NCBI GenBank assembly: GCA_011316305.1
Contig: SAUG01000060.1
Span: 310,001 to 374,000, forward strand
Reading direction: 5' to 3'
Length of the DNA: 64,000 nt
DNA from: Rusavskia elegans
Taxonomy: Eukaryota > Ascomycota > Lecanoromycetes > Teloschistales > Teloschistaceae
The position numbers and the translations under genes were made by a program. The notes under the pieces are model-generated. The model made no database searches. It was not told the DNA's origin and was given only the letters and a program-made list of their open reading frames with translations. Of this stretch, positions 25,801-38,173 are shown in pieces. Position 1 is the first letter of the stretch; every line of letters starts with the position of its first letter.

Positions 25801-27640
25801 TAATTTCGATTAGCAGACGAGGAAGAAATATCCTATAATAATAGAAAAGAAAAATCTAGTATTTCGCTTACTTTTTTTTATCTACTTCGATATCTATTAT
25901 ACCTATTTTTTTTCTAATTAATTTTATCTCTTTCGGTTAACGGGATTTAGCTTTAATTTACTGTTTCTATCCTTTATTATAACGCGTATTCGTAGAGGAA
26001 CGCTAATAGGATAGGATAGGCGGAATCTCTTCGGTACTAGAAGTATTTATTATAGAGGATTTTTATTATATAAATCTTCGTAGATCCGAAAACCTAGTTT
26101 CGACGTAGAAATCTACGCGATTAAAAGGAATATATACTATAATAGAGCTTTAAAAGCCGGCGAAAAGATAGTTATTAATATAGCAGTCGGTTTTAGTTTA
26201 ACTTTTCGCGTTATATATATAGTCTTTCAGATATTTAAATTAATTAGAGCTGGAGACTTACGCTTCTAAATAGAGTAAAAAACGAATAGAATTATAAAAT
26301 AGAAAAGGAGATATCGATCGAGATTTAATATATCGCGAATAGATTTTACGACGGCTATAGCTATATTTTAGTAGTAGAAATTTACTAAAGTCGAAGGTAT
26401 TTTTATAACCGCTGTAGAACCGGGTGGAAGATTTAATAGTAGAATAGTAGGGCTTTAGAATTAGAATATTTAGTAGAACGCGAATATAAATAAACTAAAT
26501 AAACGTTTAAAACTATAAAAAAATTTAATAATCCGGCGGATATATCGGATATATCGGATATAGATAACGGCGTATTATAACTAATCGATAAATAGATAGA
26601 TATTTTAGAATCTCTAAAAAGAAATTATAGAGTTAAAATATTAAATTTATTGTATATTTAATCTATAGCGTTTAATACCTCTTTCGAAAATCTAGTATAA
26701 ATATATTATATACGCTTTATAGTCCTACTTTAGCCGAATAGCTAAATTCTATTTAAGTCTTTATCTAATAAAGTAGAAAGGTAGATACGTTATAATTACA
26801 ACTAACTAGATTCGAGTTCCGGCTACGACTACAAGATTAAACTAATTTTTTCTTTTTAAAATCTATTTCTATAACGTATTTAATATATTTAAATATTTTT
26901 AACGATCGTATTTAAATAATTTAATCGTTGGAATATTTTATATAGTATTAAAAAAAATACGTTTATAAATATAAAATTGTTAATAATCCGCCGGATATAT
27001 CGGATATATACGATAGAAACTTATTATTAATAGATAAACGGGTAGATATTTTAGCGTAATATACTAGGAATCAAGAATGTTAAAAATCGACGGTAAAAAG
27101 ATAGTAAATTGTTTAAATATCTATTATAGCTTTAAATATTTAATTTATTTTAAATTTTTTCGAACTATATAATATACTAAAAATATAGAAAAAAAAATTT
27201 ATTTTCGCCGAAAGTAATTTAGATAATCGATTTAAAACTAATAGACGATCTATAAATTTTTTTTTCTATCTATATTTTTTATAGTATTCACGTATTAATT
27301 TAAATCGAATATAGTGATAAATACGGTATAAATCGATATCTAATCTATAAAAAATATTTTTTTCTAGAAATATTATTCCCGAGAGAAAATTATTTATATA
27401 TTTCTATAAAATATGGGCCCTTATATCTATTAGAATAAAAGCGGTCTGAAAAAGCTAAAAATAGAATTTATTTAATATTATACTAAAGAGAACCGCGATA
27501 TTAATTAGTATCCAGTGCTTCTGGTTCAGACCTCAAAGAGCTATTGGCCTCCGCCATATTTAGAGTTGGTTCCTGTTCCAAATACTTCGACGGAAGCAAT
27601 CTGACTGTCTAGGACGGTCCAAATCTTGAATGCTGTCACA

Positions 27641-28453
27641 CTACATGAAAATCTGATGTCCCTCAAGACTGCCGGCATGACATAGCGGGCATGTTGAAGA
27701 CTCACGCTCCCAAGCTCTGATACAATGGCTGCAATATAGATGTCCGCAAAGCAATGAGTGATCAACCGCATGATCCAGACAAATGGGGCACTTTTTGCCC
27801 TGCCATTGTGTGGACTTCATCAAACCAGCCTCCCTCTCCTTTAATTCAAGCTCCTTCCGCTCCAGTTCAAGCTCCTTCCGCTCCACTTCAAGCTCCTTCC
27901 GCTCCAGTTCAAGCTCCCTCCACCTCACTTCGATCTCCTTCGTGAACAATTGGCGCCTCTTCGTTGGCAAATCAAGCTCAATCACGCGCATCAGCCAGCT
28001 TTGTTGCTTCTCTAGAAGTCTCCAATCCTCTTCAGCATTCCATTCCTCTTGAATTCTCCGTTCCTCTTCAGCATTCCATTCCTCTTGAATTCTCCGTTCC
28101 TCTTGAGCTCTCCGTTCCTCTTGAACTCTCCGTTCCTCTTGGGCTTCCAAATTCCTTTCTTGGATTTGGCGTAACTTTCCTGCAAAGATTCCGGTATGGT
28201 ATGTTATTTCATCGATCTCTTCAACGTCGTCATGCTCTAATAGGCCCCAAGCGAGCTGCCCGTTGCGGCGTTCTCGTTCACCGGCAGCAGCCTGTGGCTT
28301 TCCGTACAGTCGATCCTCGCTCATCGCCTAGAAACATTCAGTTGACACTCGTTGCCGCAACGGGTTGTCACTAACCTCATACGCTTGCTGCCATCTCTCG
28401 ACCTCAGCTTGTTCCCACGCGAAAAGCAGATCCAATCGATAGTTATCTTCCAT
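27641..28453 (-). CDS. RING-finger coiled-coil protein, putative E3 ubiquitin ligase
   Basis: Two exons on the minus strand (28453-28376 and 28327-27641) joined across a 48-bp intron with gttagt donor, ctgaat branch site and ttctag acceptor. The product has 254 residues. The first exon adds MEDNYRLDLLFAWEQAEVE and is in frame, so the start is placed at 28453 rather than at the internal ATG at 28324. Residues ~78-135 and ~155-195 are charged coiled coil with repeated QEEW/AEE and ELERKEL units. The carboxy end is a complete C3HC4 RING: C206, C209, C220, H222, C225, C228, C239, C242. RING proteins of this kind recruit E2 enzymes, and the coil may dimerise or bind substrate. No membrane segment or signal peptide. 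Specific substrate unknown. Confidence 0.85.
27845..27925. repeat. Coding minisatellite, ~21-bp unit
   Basis: Four near copies of a ~21-bp unit (ctccttccgctccagttcaag) within the RING gene. On the coding strand each unit gives one ELERKEL/EVERKEL heptad. The units differ by one or two bases, so the array is young or kept similar by slippage. Confidence 0.75.
28025..28150. repeat. Coding minisatellite, 36-bp and 18-bp units
   Basis: Repeats of cattcctcttgaattctc and ctccgttcctcttga words form a second array in the RING gene. They encode the ERRIQEEWNAEE units of the first coiled coil. Unit length is a multiple of three, so copy-number change keeps the frame. Confidence 0.7.
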
Positions 28454-28842
28454 GTTGTGCAGTGATTGAGAAGACGCTGTGGGATGCAGGCCAAGGGCTT
28501 GAAAGCGAAACGGGGAGACAAGAGAAGTAAATATTGGGAAGGGCGAGTACGTTCTATCATTCGATGGTTGATGTCGCGCTAAAATCCCGCCGGGACCAAG
28601 ACCTCAGCTCAAAATAGGAAGGCTGAAACCCCAATCATGATTGGGCAGTCAGAAAGGGGCCAGCCAGTCAGGATTCAGTCACATATTTTGGGGGAAACTT
28701 TGGCCAGCACTTTCCAATTTCTCAATCATTGTGCACGTAGCAAGACTTCGAGAAGCGAACGTTTTCTATTGATACAGGAGAGAATTTAAGGCTTCTTTCG
28801 TAGGAACTCGAGAGGGAGGCAACAAAACAATCTGGTCATTGC
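28454..28842. promoter_or_regulatory. Upstream region of the RING gene
   Basis: Intergenic DNA between the RING gene start (minus strand) and a possible plus-strand first exon at 28843. It must contain the RING promoter, but I see no clear TATA box or other named site. Confidence 0.35.
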
Positions 28843-29860
28843 TAATGGCCGCTCAGATCACTTTCCCCAGTGATCGCCGAAGGCTCGGATCCCTGTCAAG
28901 GTAAGCAAATGTGCTGAAGGGAGCTTGCAGCAAGGTCCCCCCAAGCGGAGCGGACGGGCAGGTGACCCAGCGTCAGAGATTCTCGATGGCTGTCCCAGCC
29001 CAACGATTGGGCGATGTTGCGGTACCCGAAGAAGACAGTCTGCTGCTCTTCAAAGGCGTTATTGTGTCTCCCTTACGAAGATGTGTTCTGGCCTGGACTT
29101 AACGATTAAACTTGATTACTCTCATGTTGCGAATAATCTCTCTGGAAGTGTGTGGTCAGCAATCATGGTCTCGCAGGCAGACCTTCCTTGCTAGTGGGGA
29201 TTTTAGTTCCCGTCAAAAGGAATTCCCCGCAGATAAACGCGATACCGCCATCCCACGCTTGAAGCTTCAGGGATGTGTGTGGTCTTTAGCGTGAATTCTG
29301 GACTTTGGTACCATGCTCTGTAAAGATCCACAGTTCTCGGCAATGGTGAGAATCACATGCACAAGGACGACGGGAGCGGACACCGAAGGTAGGGCCAGCG
29401 GACGTCAATGCACTACCGTCATCCCATTCAAGACCATGCAGCCTCCCTGCTTCAATGTCAATTCTCCTACTCATTGCGCCTTCCACTTGCGAAGATGAGG
29501 ACCAGTTGGAATTCGCAGGAGCCTACCGGTGCCAGAAATATCATATTTCAGGACACCGAGCGCACCTTCTTTTCGTCCTCGGCAAGGGTGTCCTTGCCTC
29601 CTTCTCCTTGGCGGCGTTTGACCCTGACTGCACGCTATGCCTCTTCGATATTAGGATGGGCGTCGACCTACGGGAGCTAAAACTCGCACTAGTAAGGTTG
29701 GTCTGCCAACGAGCTCCGCAGTCTCAGCCTCCACTGCACCGTTCAGCTGCGAAACGCGTGAGCCTATCAGTCGGAAGTGGAAGGATGTGGCGCCTCCCTC
29801 TAGCAGGGGCTCCGCAGATTCCGCGACTTTTAGTTTCGGATGATTTCGCCTTCGCATGAA
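28843..29860 (+). other. Possible multi-exon or decayed gene, unresolved
   Basis: An ATG at 28843 opens MAAQITFPSDRRRLGSLS followed at once by a consensus donor (gtaagc at about 28902) and a ctgaag branch-like word. No downstream acceptor continues a convincing frame. Further right, one frame (29455-29859) is open for 134 codons, while another over 29660-29830 reads Ser-rich protein (TSKVGLPTSSAVSAST). Several frames compete, so I list it as unresolved coding-like DNA. Confidence 0.25.
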
Positions 29861-29913
29861 GCTGCATGAACCAAACTTGGTTCATTCTTATCACAACAAA
29901 GTTGCCGCTAACA

Positions 29914-30251
29914 ATGGACCAGCCAGCCTTTCAGCAGCGTCCGGCTTGGTCAGCGCCCCTATCCGATCAACAGAATCATCTAGTTGCTCGACCTGGGGAT
30001 GGCTTAGAGGACTTGAGCCTCACTCCTACAGACTGGTACTCTGTGGGATGGAGCCAGAATACCACCGGTGTTCCCAGTCAGGCCGTACATTCCAATCCAG
30101 AGCCTTACTCCGGATCCAGATGCCGATTATAAAGGCCAATCCAGAACCTTACTCAGACCGTTACGAAGGATACGGAGTACCTTCAAGCTTCCCATGGTCT
30201 CCAGATGCCGACCTGCACCCAGGACCTTCAGTCAATGAGAAAAGTTTTTAA
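29914..30251 (+). pseudogene. Frame-shifted small gene, unknown
   Basis: An ATG at 29914 begins MDQPAFQQRPAWSAPLSD and runs 72 codons to 30132. The shifted frame carries on with NPEPYSDRYEGYGVPSSF and ends at 30251. The peptide NPEPYS occurs on both sides of the switch, at about 30100 in one frame and 30140 in the other, so a slip or a short duplication between them is likely. Pro, Ser and Asp rich, no domain recognised. Confidence 0.3.
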
Positions 30252-31213
30252 ATAAAATATCAAATTACGAATCGACCAGTGCTTTCAATAAACTCTCTTG
30301 CCCCGGCTACAGCCTGAACCAACTGCTAAACTCGAGTCCATTCTGATTCCGTATGGTGATACCAACCACGGATCAAAATCAAGCCTCGAACAAACGTTTA
30401 TTGGTAGCGCCGTTTTTGTTCTAAAACATTTTAGAAAACTCTATTCTATTTTCTAAAAAAAAGTCTAGACGATATATAAAGTACTAGACTTTTAGAAAAT
30501 CGATAGTATTTTTTATTTGATTATATTTTAATTAAAAACCAATTTCGTATTAATATAAAACGAATAGCGAGATATTTCGCTATATAGAATATATTAGATT
30601 TAATCTACTAATTTAAATCTACAGTCGAAGATAATATATTTAATATAAATTTTACGAAAACTATATATTTTTTTTAAATTTACTACTATCGTAATAGTTT
30701 TATTTTCAATATTTAAAACTTTAAATTCGTTCTAAACGATTTATATTAAACTCGCGTCTTTTACTAAAATTACTTCGGATAGTATTCTATAGATATTATT
30801 TTTTCCTATCTAATATATATTAAAGTCGATATATCGTTATATATATTGAATTACGTTAAATCTATTCTATACGAAATATATATCGACCGATATTTTATTA
30901 GATTATTTTTTCGATTTATATAATCGTATTTATTAATAGAAAAGTATATTCTATTATTAAATAAATTTGATTGAATATTTTAAAAAAACCGTTATTTACG
31001 TTAATTAAACTAGAATAAGAATTTTACTATTTTATATTCGATATCGATATACTAATATTTAGTTTGTTTACCGAACCACTGATTTATCGGATATTAAATC
31101 AAAACCAAAATTAATTATAATATACAATCGTATTAAAAGATAAATAATCTCTCGATATATATACCAAGAATTAATTTATCAAAATTCCGATAATCCGCTA
31201 ATATCTATAGATA

Positions 31214-31547
31214 GACTGGTCGTTTGATCGGGCTTCGAATCTGACTTCGAAGATTCGATTCGATTCGAATTCGATTTAAACCCGGATACCCGGGTTCGAT
31301 GCGCTAAAATATTTTCTCCTATATTATAATATTAAAAAATCTCTGTTATTTCTATATAATAGAAATAAAACTTTAAAAACTATATATATATCTATTTTAC
31401 TTTTTAAAATTATTAATTATCTTTGAATAATCTATTATATTATATAATTATAAATCAGATCGGATCGGATTTTCGAATTTTATTTTATAATCCGATCCGA
31501 TTTTCGAATCTAATATTAGGATTCGAACCGATTCGAAATAGCCAGTC
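31214..31547. mobile_element. TA-flanked inverted-repeat MITE, copy 3 (334 bp)
   Basis: Starts GACTGGTCGTTTGATCGG and ends ..ATTCGAAATAGCCAGTC, with TA on both sides (31212-31213, 31548-31549). It shares the ends and TCGGATCGG words of the family but lacks about 117 bp of the interior, so it is an internally deleted copy. Confidence 0.7.
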
Positions 31548-32024
31548 TATCTAGAAATATATAAAATTTTCCGTTTTATAAAAATTAAATAGCAATTTCT
31601 AAAGATAAAAGTTTAGAAATAACCGCTATCGAAAATCGAAATTCTATATAATACGATACTGAATCCATATTTCAAATAATATAAAACTAATCAGACTATC
31701 TACTAGAATTAATTATAACCAATCTAGATAGAAAGTTTTTAAAAGACGTTAAAAAAGAATGAAATATATAGCCGATAGTAATTCTAGCCGTTGTTTTTCT
31801 CTATATACTCGAGAAATTAATATAGCAAGAAATATTATTTAGAGCCGCTATTAAAACTCGGTTTATCTTTCTTTCTAAATTTATAATTAGATATATTTCT
31901 AATAATTAAATTTCGGATTCTAGATCTATCTATCGAAGATAAATACCTTTATTAATAAAACGATCGTCTTTTACAATTCGTTACTGTCGTATTTCTATTA
32001 TATAATAGAGTAAAAATTACCCGT

Positions 32025-32260
32025 GTTATAAGCCATTTGAACTGCCTGCAGCTTATATAGAATTTAATAGAGGTGGAGACACTGGCCGATAGTGCCGGCT
32101 GACTAATACGTTGACTAGGCCCCGTTTAACCGCGGTTTATTAGCTCTATAGGATTCGTTACCAGATTAGGCCTAGCGCTTAGCTTTATTCGCTTATTTAT
32201 AGAGAACCTTTGTATCTATATAGAAATAATAAGCTATTATTATTATTATTATAAATCGAT
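32025..32260. repeat. Less mutated patch with (ATT)n
   Basis: About 235 bases that keep CpA and TpG (for example gccatttgaactgcctgcag), in contrast to the RIP-dead flanks, followed by an ATT microsatellite at about 32235-32290. It may be a younger insertion or a solo LTR. I found no second copy in the window. Confidence 0.35.
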
Positions 32261-32999
32261 TTATAATAATTAATAATAATAAAAGATTTATTTAAACGTA
32301 CTATATAATATAAATATAGCGCTTATAAATACTAATTCCTATTTATAAAACTAAATAATACTAGTAAAGTTGTTCGTATTCTCGGAGATACTATTATCTT
32401 AATTAAATATATCTTATTAATAGTATTCACTAATTAACTGCCGTCCCTTACTAATTTTACCTTATATATTTAGATACGATAGAAATAAAACGGTTTATTA
32501 ATTAGATTCTAATTAGTTAAGATAGCGATAGACAAGCTATTTCTATCTTTCGACGAGGCTATTATCCTTTTCGGATACTAATTTATAATCTAAGATTCTA
32601 ATAAATCTTTTTTTTATTTTAACTTCGATTTCTATAATCCTATTATTCTATTATAGACGTTTTCAAATATATCGTTTAATCTAATTTTATAATTCTTTTA
32701 TATTTTTATTTTCTTTCTTTCTATTTATAAGAGCTATTATTTTATAATCTTTAATTTTAACTATAAACGCTGTTATAAAAGGTTTCTCGGTTTTATACGG
32801 TTTGAATTCTAATATTAGCCTTTTTTCTTTACTTTTTTTTAGTTCTATAGGATACTATCCTAACCCCTTTATATCCGATAGATAGATAAAATAATTGTTA
32901 TTATAGCAGGCTTTCTAACTTTTAGTTAAATATTTTCTAGCTCTTTTTCCCGATAATTTCTCTATTACCTCGAATTAATATTCGGTTACCTTTATTATT

Positions 33000-33690
33000 A
33001 TTTTAGTTTAATAGTTTTTTTTATAGCATCTCGTCTTTTTATATAAATAATAAGCTTTAATCCGCGATTTTTTATTTTCGATAGTATCGAGTTCTATCGG
33101 ATTTTCTTTAAACTATCTTTTAATAGGTCCTATTTTACTAAACGCCTATTTATCTAAATATATTTCGTACCATCTAGTATTAATTCTAGTCGCTAGTTCG
33201 ATAAAGGACGCTAGCGAATCTGGTTTTTTAATTACTACTATAGCTTTTTCAACTTTTATATAAAATCTTTTATAGAAATAAACTTTTAGATCTTAATTTT
33301 CCTAGTCTGTTTATAAGCTAACGTTTTAACTAAATAGCGTAGATAGCTATCGACTTCTATTATTTTAGAACTATTAGTTTTCTTTTTATTACTTTATCTT
33401 TATTATTATTTCCGAAAGTTTCTTTTATAGCCGTAATTAGAATATCGAAGGTATAGAAAATTTATAATATTTTATTTTCCTTTTAATTTTCCGAATTATT
33501 AAAATAGTCTTTTATATAGAACTATATATAATTAAAGGCTATTATTTCTAGATATAATATTATAAATAGAATTTTAATTATTTTATTAAAAAACTAGTTT
33601 ATATATAATACGAAGTAGATATTTATCTAGATAAACTAAGATTTTAAACATCCTTTATCTCTTTTATAGATATTAGATAATATTATATTT
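33000..33690 (-). mobile_element. Decayed Ty3/gypsy-like Gag with RIP-lost zinc knuckle
   Basis: The minus strand reads KPDSLASFIELATRINTRWY near 33200-33300, then NPIELDTIENK, then YYLYKKTRCYKKNY. This matches the order of a Gag tail (a SLxELIxLAxRID helix, a DPMELD motif and a CCHC zinc knuckle), with knuckle cysteines changed to tyrosine as G-to-A changes (TGC/TGT to TAC/TAT) would produce. The rest of the element was not found in this orientation, so it is truncated. Repeat A lies immediately upstream of it. Confidence 0.5.
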
Positions 33691-34090
33691 CTATATATAA
33701 AAAGGCGTTACGTTCGGGTCTAGCTATAGCTATAGATATAGTCCGAACTATTAAATAGTAATGGAAACCTAGTATAGATTATTATAACTAATTCTATAAA
33801 GCCGTATAGATACGGTTATAATATTACGAGGTATATTTATTATAGAAGTAATTAAAAAGAGAATAGTAGTAATATATTTAATAATTATATTAATAACTAA
33901 CGAAAAAAGCTATCTAATAAAAGTAAAAAGCGATATATATAGTAAAAATAGCCGATAGTACTAATAGATAGCCGTCCGCTAAAAGCTTCTATTATAAAGG
34001 TCGACTATAGCGGCTATAGACGGCTATAGATAATTAGATTCGTTTAGCTGACTAATTTTCTAGAATACTTCTATAAAATCGTAGACGTAA
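33690..34090 (-). repeat. Repeat A, partial inverted copy
   Basis: Reverse complement of about 56080-56470 and 640-1030. Shared landmarks are 'tagccgtctatagccgctata', 'cggctatctaa' and the 'ggactacgtctacggctgtagctagactcg' block in mutated form. The match fades beyond 34090. Confidence 0.5.
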
Positions 34091-34741
34091 TATTTTAATA
34101 CTATTTAGACTAATTATATTTACTAATAACAAAGGCAATATCATTTCGCCGTTTTTATTTAAAAAAATTCTATTATTTCTACTATAATAGTTCTAATTAC
34201 GTATTTTTTTAAATGGAACTAATTTTTAATAATAGTATTTAGAATTTCTTTAAATTTTTCTCTTCGAATATTATCTGCTCGTATTCGTATATCTATAATA
34301 TAGAATTAAATTTGTATGTATATTTAGTATAAATCGAATTTTCGCTATCTTGTTTTCTTTATATTCTAATTAAACGGCTTTTATTTTTATTTCTAGCATT
34401 ATATTAATAGAATTTAACAAATTTTAAATATATCGAATATCGAAATCTTTTAGTTTAAACTAATATTCTATTAGTTATTAGTTTTTGATAGACGATTTAG
34501 AGAAAATAAATTCACTTTTCGTAATATCAATATATATAGGAATATTTTTGACAATTAATTTTACTATATCGTAGTATAATATTAGAAATCTATATTTTCT
34601 TTAGTCTTAATATTTCTACTACGATATTAATAAAACTATTTTAATTACAAAATATAACTAACCGGAACGAATATAATCTAAAGTAATAATCGATATATAT
34701 AAATAGCTATATTTTCAGAATTTTCGATTATTTTAACTATC

Positions 34742-35509
34742 AAATTCGTAGCAAGTGTTTAAGGACCTCTATCAAATATAGGAAGGGCAGTGGAGACCCT
34801 TCTAATTTGGAACGAAACACTTCCATGATGCCTCGGAATAGTTGCTTCGCAGTTGAAGGGAATTTTGCGGGCGTTGTTGGATTGTCGGGCGCAACTTGTG
34901 ATGCTTAGGTTCTTGGCAGTCAGATTAGTCATCCAAAATATCCGAAACGTTCCGCCGCCCGCAAGACCGTTTTCCTCCAACCTCCAGGTACGATTGACTG
35001 GTCATCATGGTCCATCTCTCACATGGACGAGCTAGGAGAATCTACTCTATCAACGACGGAGTGTATAGCTTCCGTGCAACGTCCAACACGACATTTCCCA
35101 GATAGCAGACACGAACGCCGCAGAGCGTCACGTTGTAAAACCTTCCAGCAGCTCTGTTTCTCAGCGACATTTCGAGCCTAATTATCCAGGACACCTCAAG
35201 CCACGCCGATATCAAGCATTACGGGTTGCAGCATCCCTCGACACACCTGCTTACGGCAAGAAAAGTCGACTGGCGCAAGCCTTTTGTTGCGGTTGGAGGT
35301 TCATTCGGAAAAATACATCTAAAAGGCGGTCGAAACATCGTTGAGTCAAGTCAATGTTCACTGCATTCCAACTGCCGAAATCGAAGCCAGCGGTATTTCT
35401 ACCCTGGTTACACCGAAGAAACCGCCAATCAGAGATATTGCAAACACTTCATAAGGGAATGCGAGTGAAGGGGAGAAGGGAGGTGGGAGAAGCTACTCCC
35501 CTCTCATGA
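34742..35509 (+). pseudogene. Decayed gene at the left edge of island C
   Basis: One plus-strand frame spans about 256 codons with five stops (34760s, 34826, 35033, 35066, 35342), roughly half the number expected by chance. Protein-like parts include RALLDCRAQLVMLRFLAVRL near 34860-34920 and ADTNAAERHVVKPSSSS near 35110-35165. Other frames are open for 60-80 codons, so strand choice is tentative. No domain recognised. It sits directly against the RIP block, where leakage would be strongest. Confidence 0.35.
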
Positions 35510-35535
35510 CTGATATTTAGCGTCGATCTGTCTCT

Positions 35536-36543
35536 TCAGGGCACCAAGGGGGCAAGTGGCAATCGCACGACGTAGCCGGCGGTGCAGAGCCAGCCCCCTC
35601 CAATTTCATTGGCTATTAAAAAGCCCACAGAGGTATTGATCGAGCTGGAATATCGGTAAAGCAGGTAGGGGACAAAATACAGGACTAAGAACAGGCTCTG
35701 ATGAACGGCTAAGATACACCTCATCTCAATCCTGCATCCATGTTCAGCATCCTCCGCCTTAGTCAATATTATTCGTGGTTTAAACACTTTCTTTTCTATG
35801 TCAGCTTAGTAGCAGTAAGAGTGAATGAAGCGGCCTACGCTGACATCTATAGAGAAATATCCTAATTGTTGTTACATACAGCTAGACACGCAAGCAAATA
35901 CATCGATCAACGAATTGGAATCAGATAATAACTGGTGATTCTCGAATTGCCCATCTTTTCCGGGCGCATCTTGGGAGAATGAAAGTCCGACTGGGATATC
36001 CATAAGCCCTCCAAATGTTCGACTAGGTGCTTTTCGAGAATCCTTCCAATCGCTTCTCAAACTCGAGGAACTTATCGTGGAACGAAGCCATACGTCGGTC
36101 GTAGTCTACCAAGACGCGTTAAAGATCGGGCAGAGATTGGATTGCTTTTTGCAAGTCTTGGACCGTAGACGCCTGCTACTGGCATAAATAACATTGTAAT
36201 ACTTTAAGCCTCCCCGCTTCGTTACGCCAGTCCTGAAGGATGCGTTCCCTAGAATCGGCGGCAAAGTTTGCAAAGCAGATTGCCGTTTCCATGTTCTTGC
36301 AGTCCAACCTAAGCTGGTCGACTCGTATCTGCGCCATCAGACGTTCCTCATCCTTTTTTTCAACACTCTGGCGCATTGCCGTCTCAAGCTGGCGATCTCC
36401 CTATGAGGGCGCTGTCGGGTCTTTTGGCGCGGTCGTTCTCGAGGGTTTTGGGTTTGGAAAGGCTCGGCCTCAACGGATGTTAGCTCGAAGTGGCTGCTAG
36501 GTCACAGTTGTCTTACGTCTTGCCGGGAGTTTTTGGTGGTCAT
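35536..36543 (-). pseudogene. Decayed coiled-coil gene with hydrophobic tail
   Basis: Reading from an ATG at 36543 (MTTKNSRQDVRQL, then a TGA), the protein-like sequence shifts frame near 36410 into LETAMRQSVEKKDEERLMAQ and runs on through KNMETAICFANFAADSRERI. It passes a TAG and a TAA into VLVDYDRRMASFHDKFLEF, then shifts again near 36030 to a frame that continues to 35536. The last part includes a membrane-like stretch (SLFLVLYFVPYLLYRY). Charged helices suggest a coiled coil. Family unknown. Faults: two frame slips and about five nonsense codons. Confidence 0.4.
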
Positions 36544-36867
36544 GGCAGTCCTCACAAGTCAGGTATTGTATGTATGGAGACAGAAGGACTGACTCCTTGA
36601 TTCGACAACAGTGCACTGAGATGATGAGGATTGAGCCTGTGTAAGGGCAATGTCTGAACAAAATTGATACTCATGGGGACACCATGCTCTTAGAAGTGAT
36701 CATGAAAAGGAGGAGACGAGGGCGGGACTTAGTGTGATGTATAACTTTAGCACCCTTCCAGATCAATCGATCGACAAGGTCAGTCACCAGAATGAATAAG
36801 AGGCAAAGCTCAAAGCCAGCAAGGGACGAACTGCAGGATAACATTGGGCTAGACAAAAAGGCACAAG

Positions 36868-38173
36868 CTATCTGACTCTTACTACGTTCCCTATGTGCCA
36901 GGAGTACGGCATGTAGGGCAGAATGTATGCCGACAGCATTTGTTCAGACACTCTCCTCCACTGGTTTCGTGTGACCGCTTGCACCTGTGGCATGTTGCCA
37001 TTTATGGAATAGAATGCTGACGGCTGCCAACGCTCCATCCAGGGACCATTCTCTTTCCACTTTTGCTGTATGAATTCTTCGACCATGTGTTGAACTTCGT
37101 TGACATATCTATTGTGTTGGCCAATGTTGGGAAGTCGTTGGGTGTCTTCGGGGTCTCGAAGTCTTGTAGAACGCTATATTGATCAATGTTTCGATTATGT
37201 GCTGTAGAAGTGGCGTAGTGAAATTCGTTACCCTCTCTGGGTTCATGGTAGTGGGAGGAATCGAAAACAAGGGCCGAGACAGAGGATAAGAGTGACGTGA
37301 CAACATGGACGATCTGCCGCTAGTAAGCTCAGTTCTTGAGACCCAAGAGGATGTTTGTACCAACTATGGTAAGAAGCCTCTGCCAGTCCGGATGAGCTCC
37401 TCTAAGTACCAGCATTATGGCGATTGCAATCACGGCCATAATATATAGGAGTCTGAGTCCAAAGCGCAAGGTGAACGGCCGTATTTGTAATAAAATAACC
37501 CACCATTGCAAGCGGAGCAAGATGAACTCGATAAGTAAGGCAGCGGAGAACGTCCAAAAATGGACGGTTGCTTGTTGCGGTCTATGAGTGTCAGTTATAA
37601 GTATGTGAACTCCGATTGTCGTAACATACCTCGCGAGAGTCACGATTCTGAACACCGCTATAAGCAAGCGAACAATTTTTTGGAAAGGGGAATCATTGGT
37701 CCTCACGAGATCGATGGTAGACAACTACATAAAAGCAATCAGTAACTAGAAGCGAGTGTATATAAAGGTCACTGTGAGACTGTATGATCCAATTTGACAT
37801 TAGTTTACCACACGCGTTCTTTTGGTCAAGGTGTCAAATCCAACAGTCACCTACCTCCAAGCAAACTGTCGATGTCGTACAGAAACGGAGCGAGAAATCA
37901 AAGACATGTTTGAGCACAGCTTTCGTAGACGTGTTTGGATACTCTATCTGCAAGATGACCAGTAGCAGATCAAGCAACCATCTTGTCATAATAAACCAGA
38001 ATCTGTAGTCGAAATTTTGACGGATCAGCTTGCAGACAAATATAAAGAAAGAGAAGAACAAGATGGTAAGACTGAGAGCAAATTGAGGTAAGTAAACAGC
38101 CATTCCAGGGGTTTGACTGGCACACAGTAGTGGAGTGAAAGATGACGGAAAGGATCAAGGCAAACACGTCCAT
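36868..38173 (-). pseudogene. Decayed multi-pass membrane protein gene
   Basis: Minus-strand pieces join into one membrane protein. MDVFALILSVIFHSTTVC (from 38173) slips at a CCCC run into MAVYLPQFALSLTILFFSF, with at least two helices. A plausible 80-bp intron (gtgact..tcacag, with an actaat branch site) leads to TFIYTRF and, after two TAG codons, RLLIAVFRIVTLARY and three further helices, ending ILLGLKN near 37329. A polar tail continues in other frames (RVTNFTTPLLQHIIETLIN, then YVNEVQHMVEEFIQQKW) to 36868. I count five or six membrane segments. Function unknown. The faults are two in-frame TAGs and about three frame slips. Confidence 0.45.

Larger units (their letters stand above)
15340..27510. 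repeat. AT-rich RIP-degraded repeat block 2
   Basis: Twelve kilobases with almost no CpA or TpG and no surviving gene. Identified pieces are repeat B copy 2, a tRNA-like remnant, a 451-bp MITE, a diverged tandem pair at 19800-20370, an unassigned decayed frame at 20990-22110, a well preserved TRIM-like element at 22113-22548 and another unassigned decayed frame at 24600-25800. The rest could not be assigned to any element class by eye. Confidence 0.9.
30425..34745. repeat. AT-rich RIP-degraded repeat block 3
   Basis: CpA and TpG depleted, no surviving gene. Contains a 334-bp MITE copy, a less mutated GC-richer patch at 32025-32260 followed by (ATT)n, a Gag-like frame on the minus strand near 33000-33690 and a partial repeat A at 33690-34090. 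A short piece at about 31065-31110 matches the end of repeat B in inverted orientation. Confidence 0.9.
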
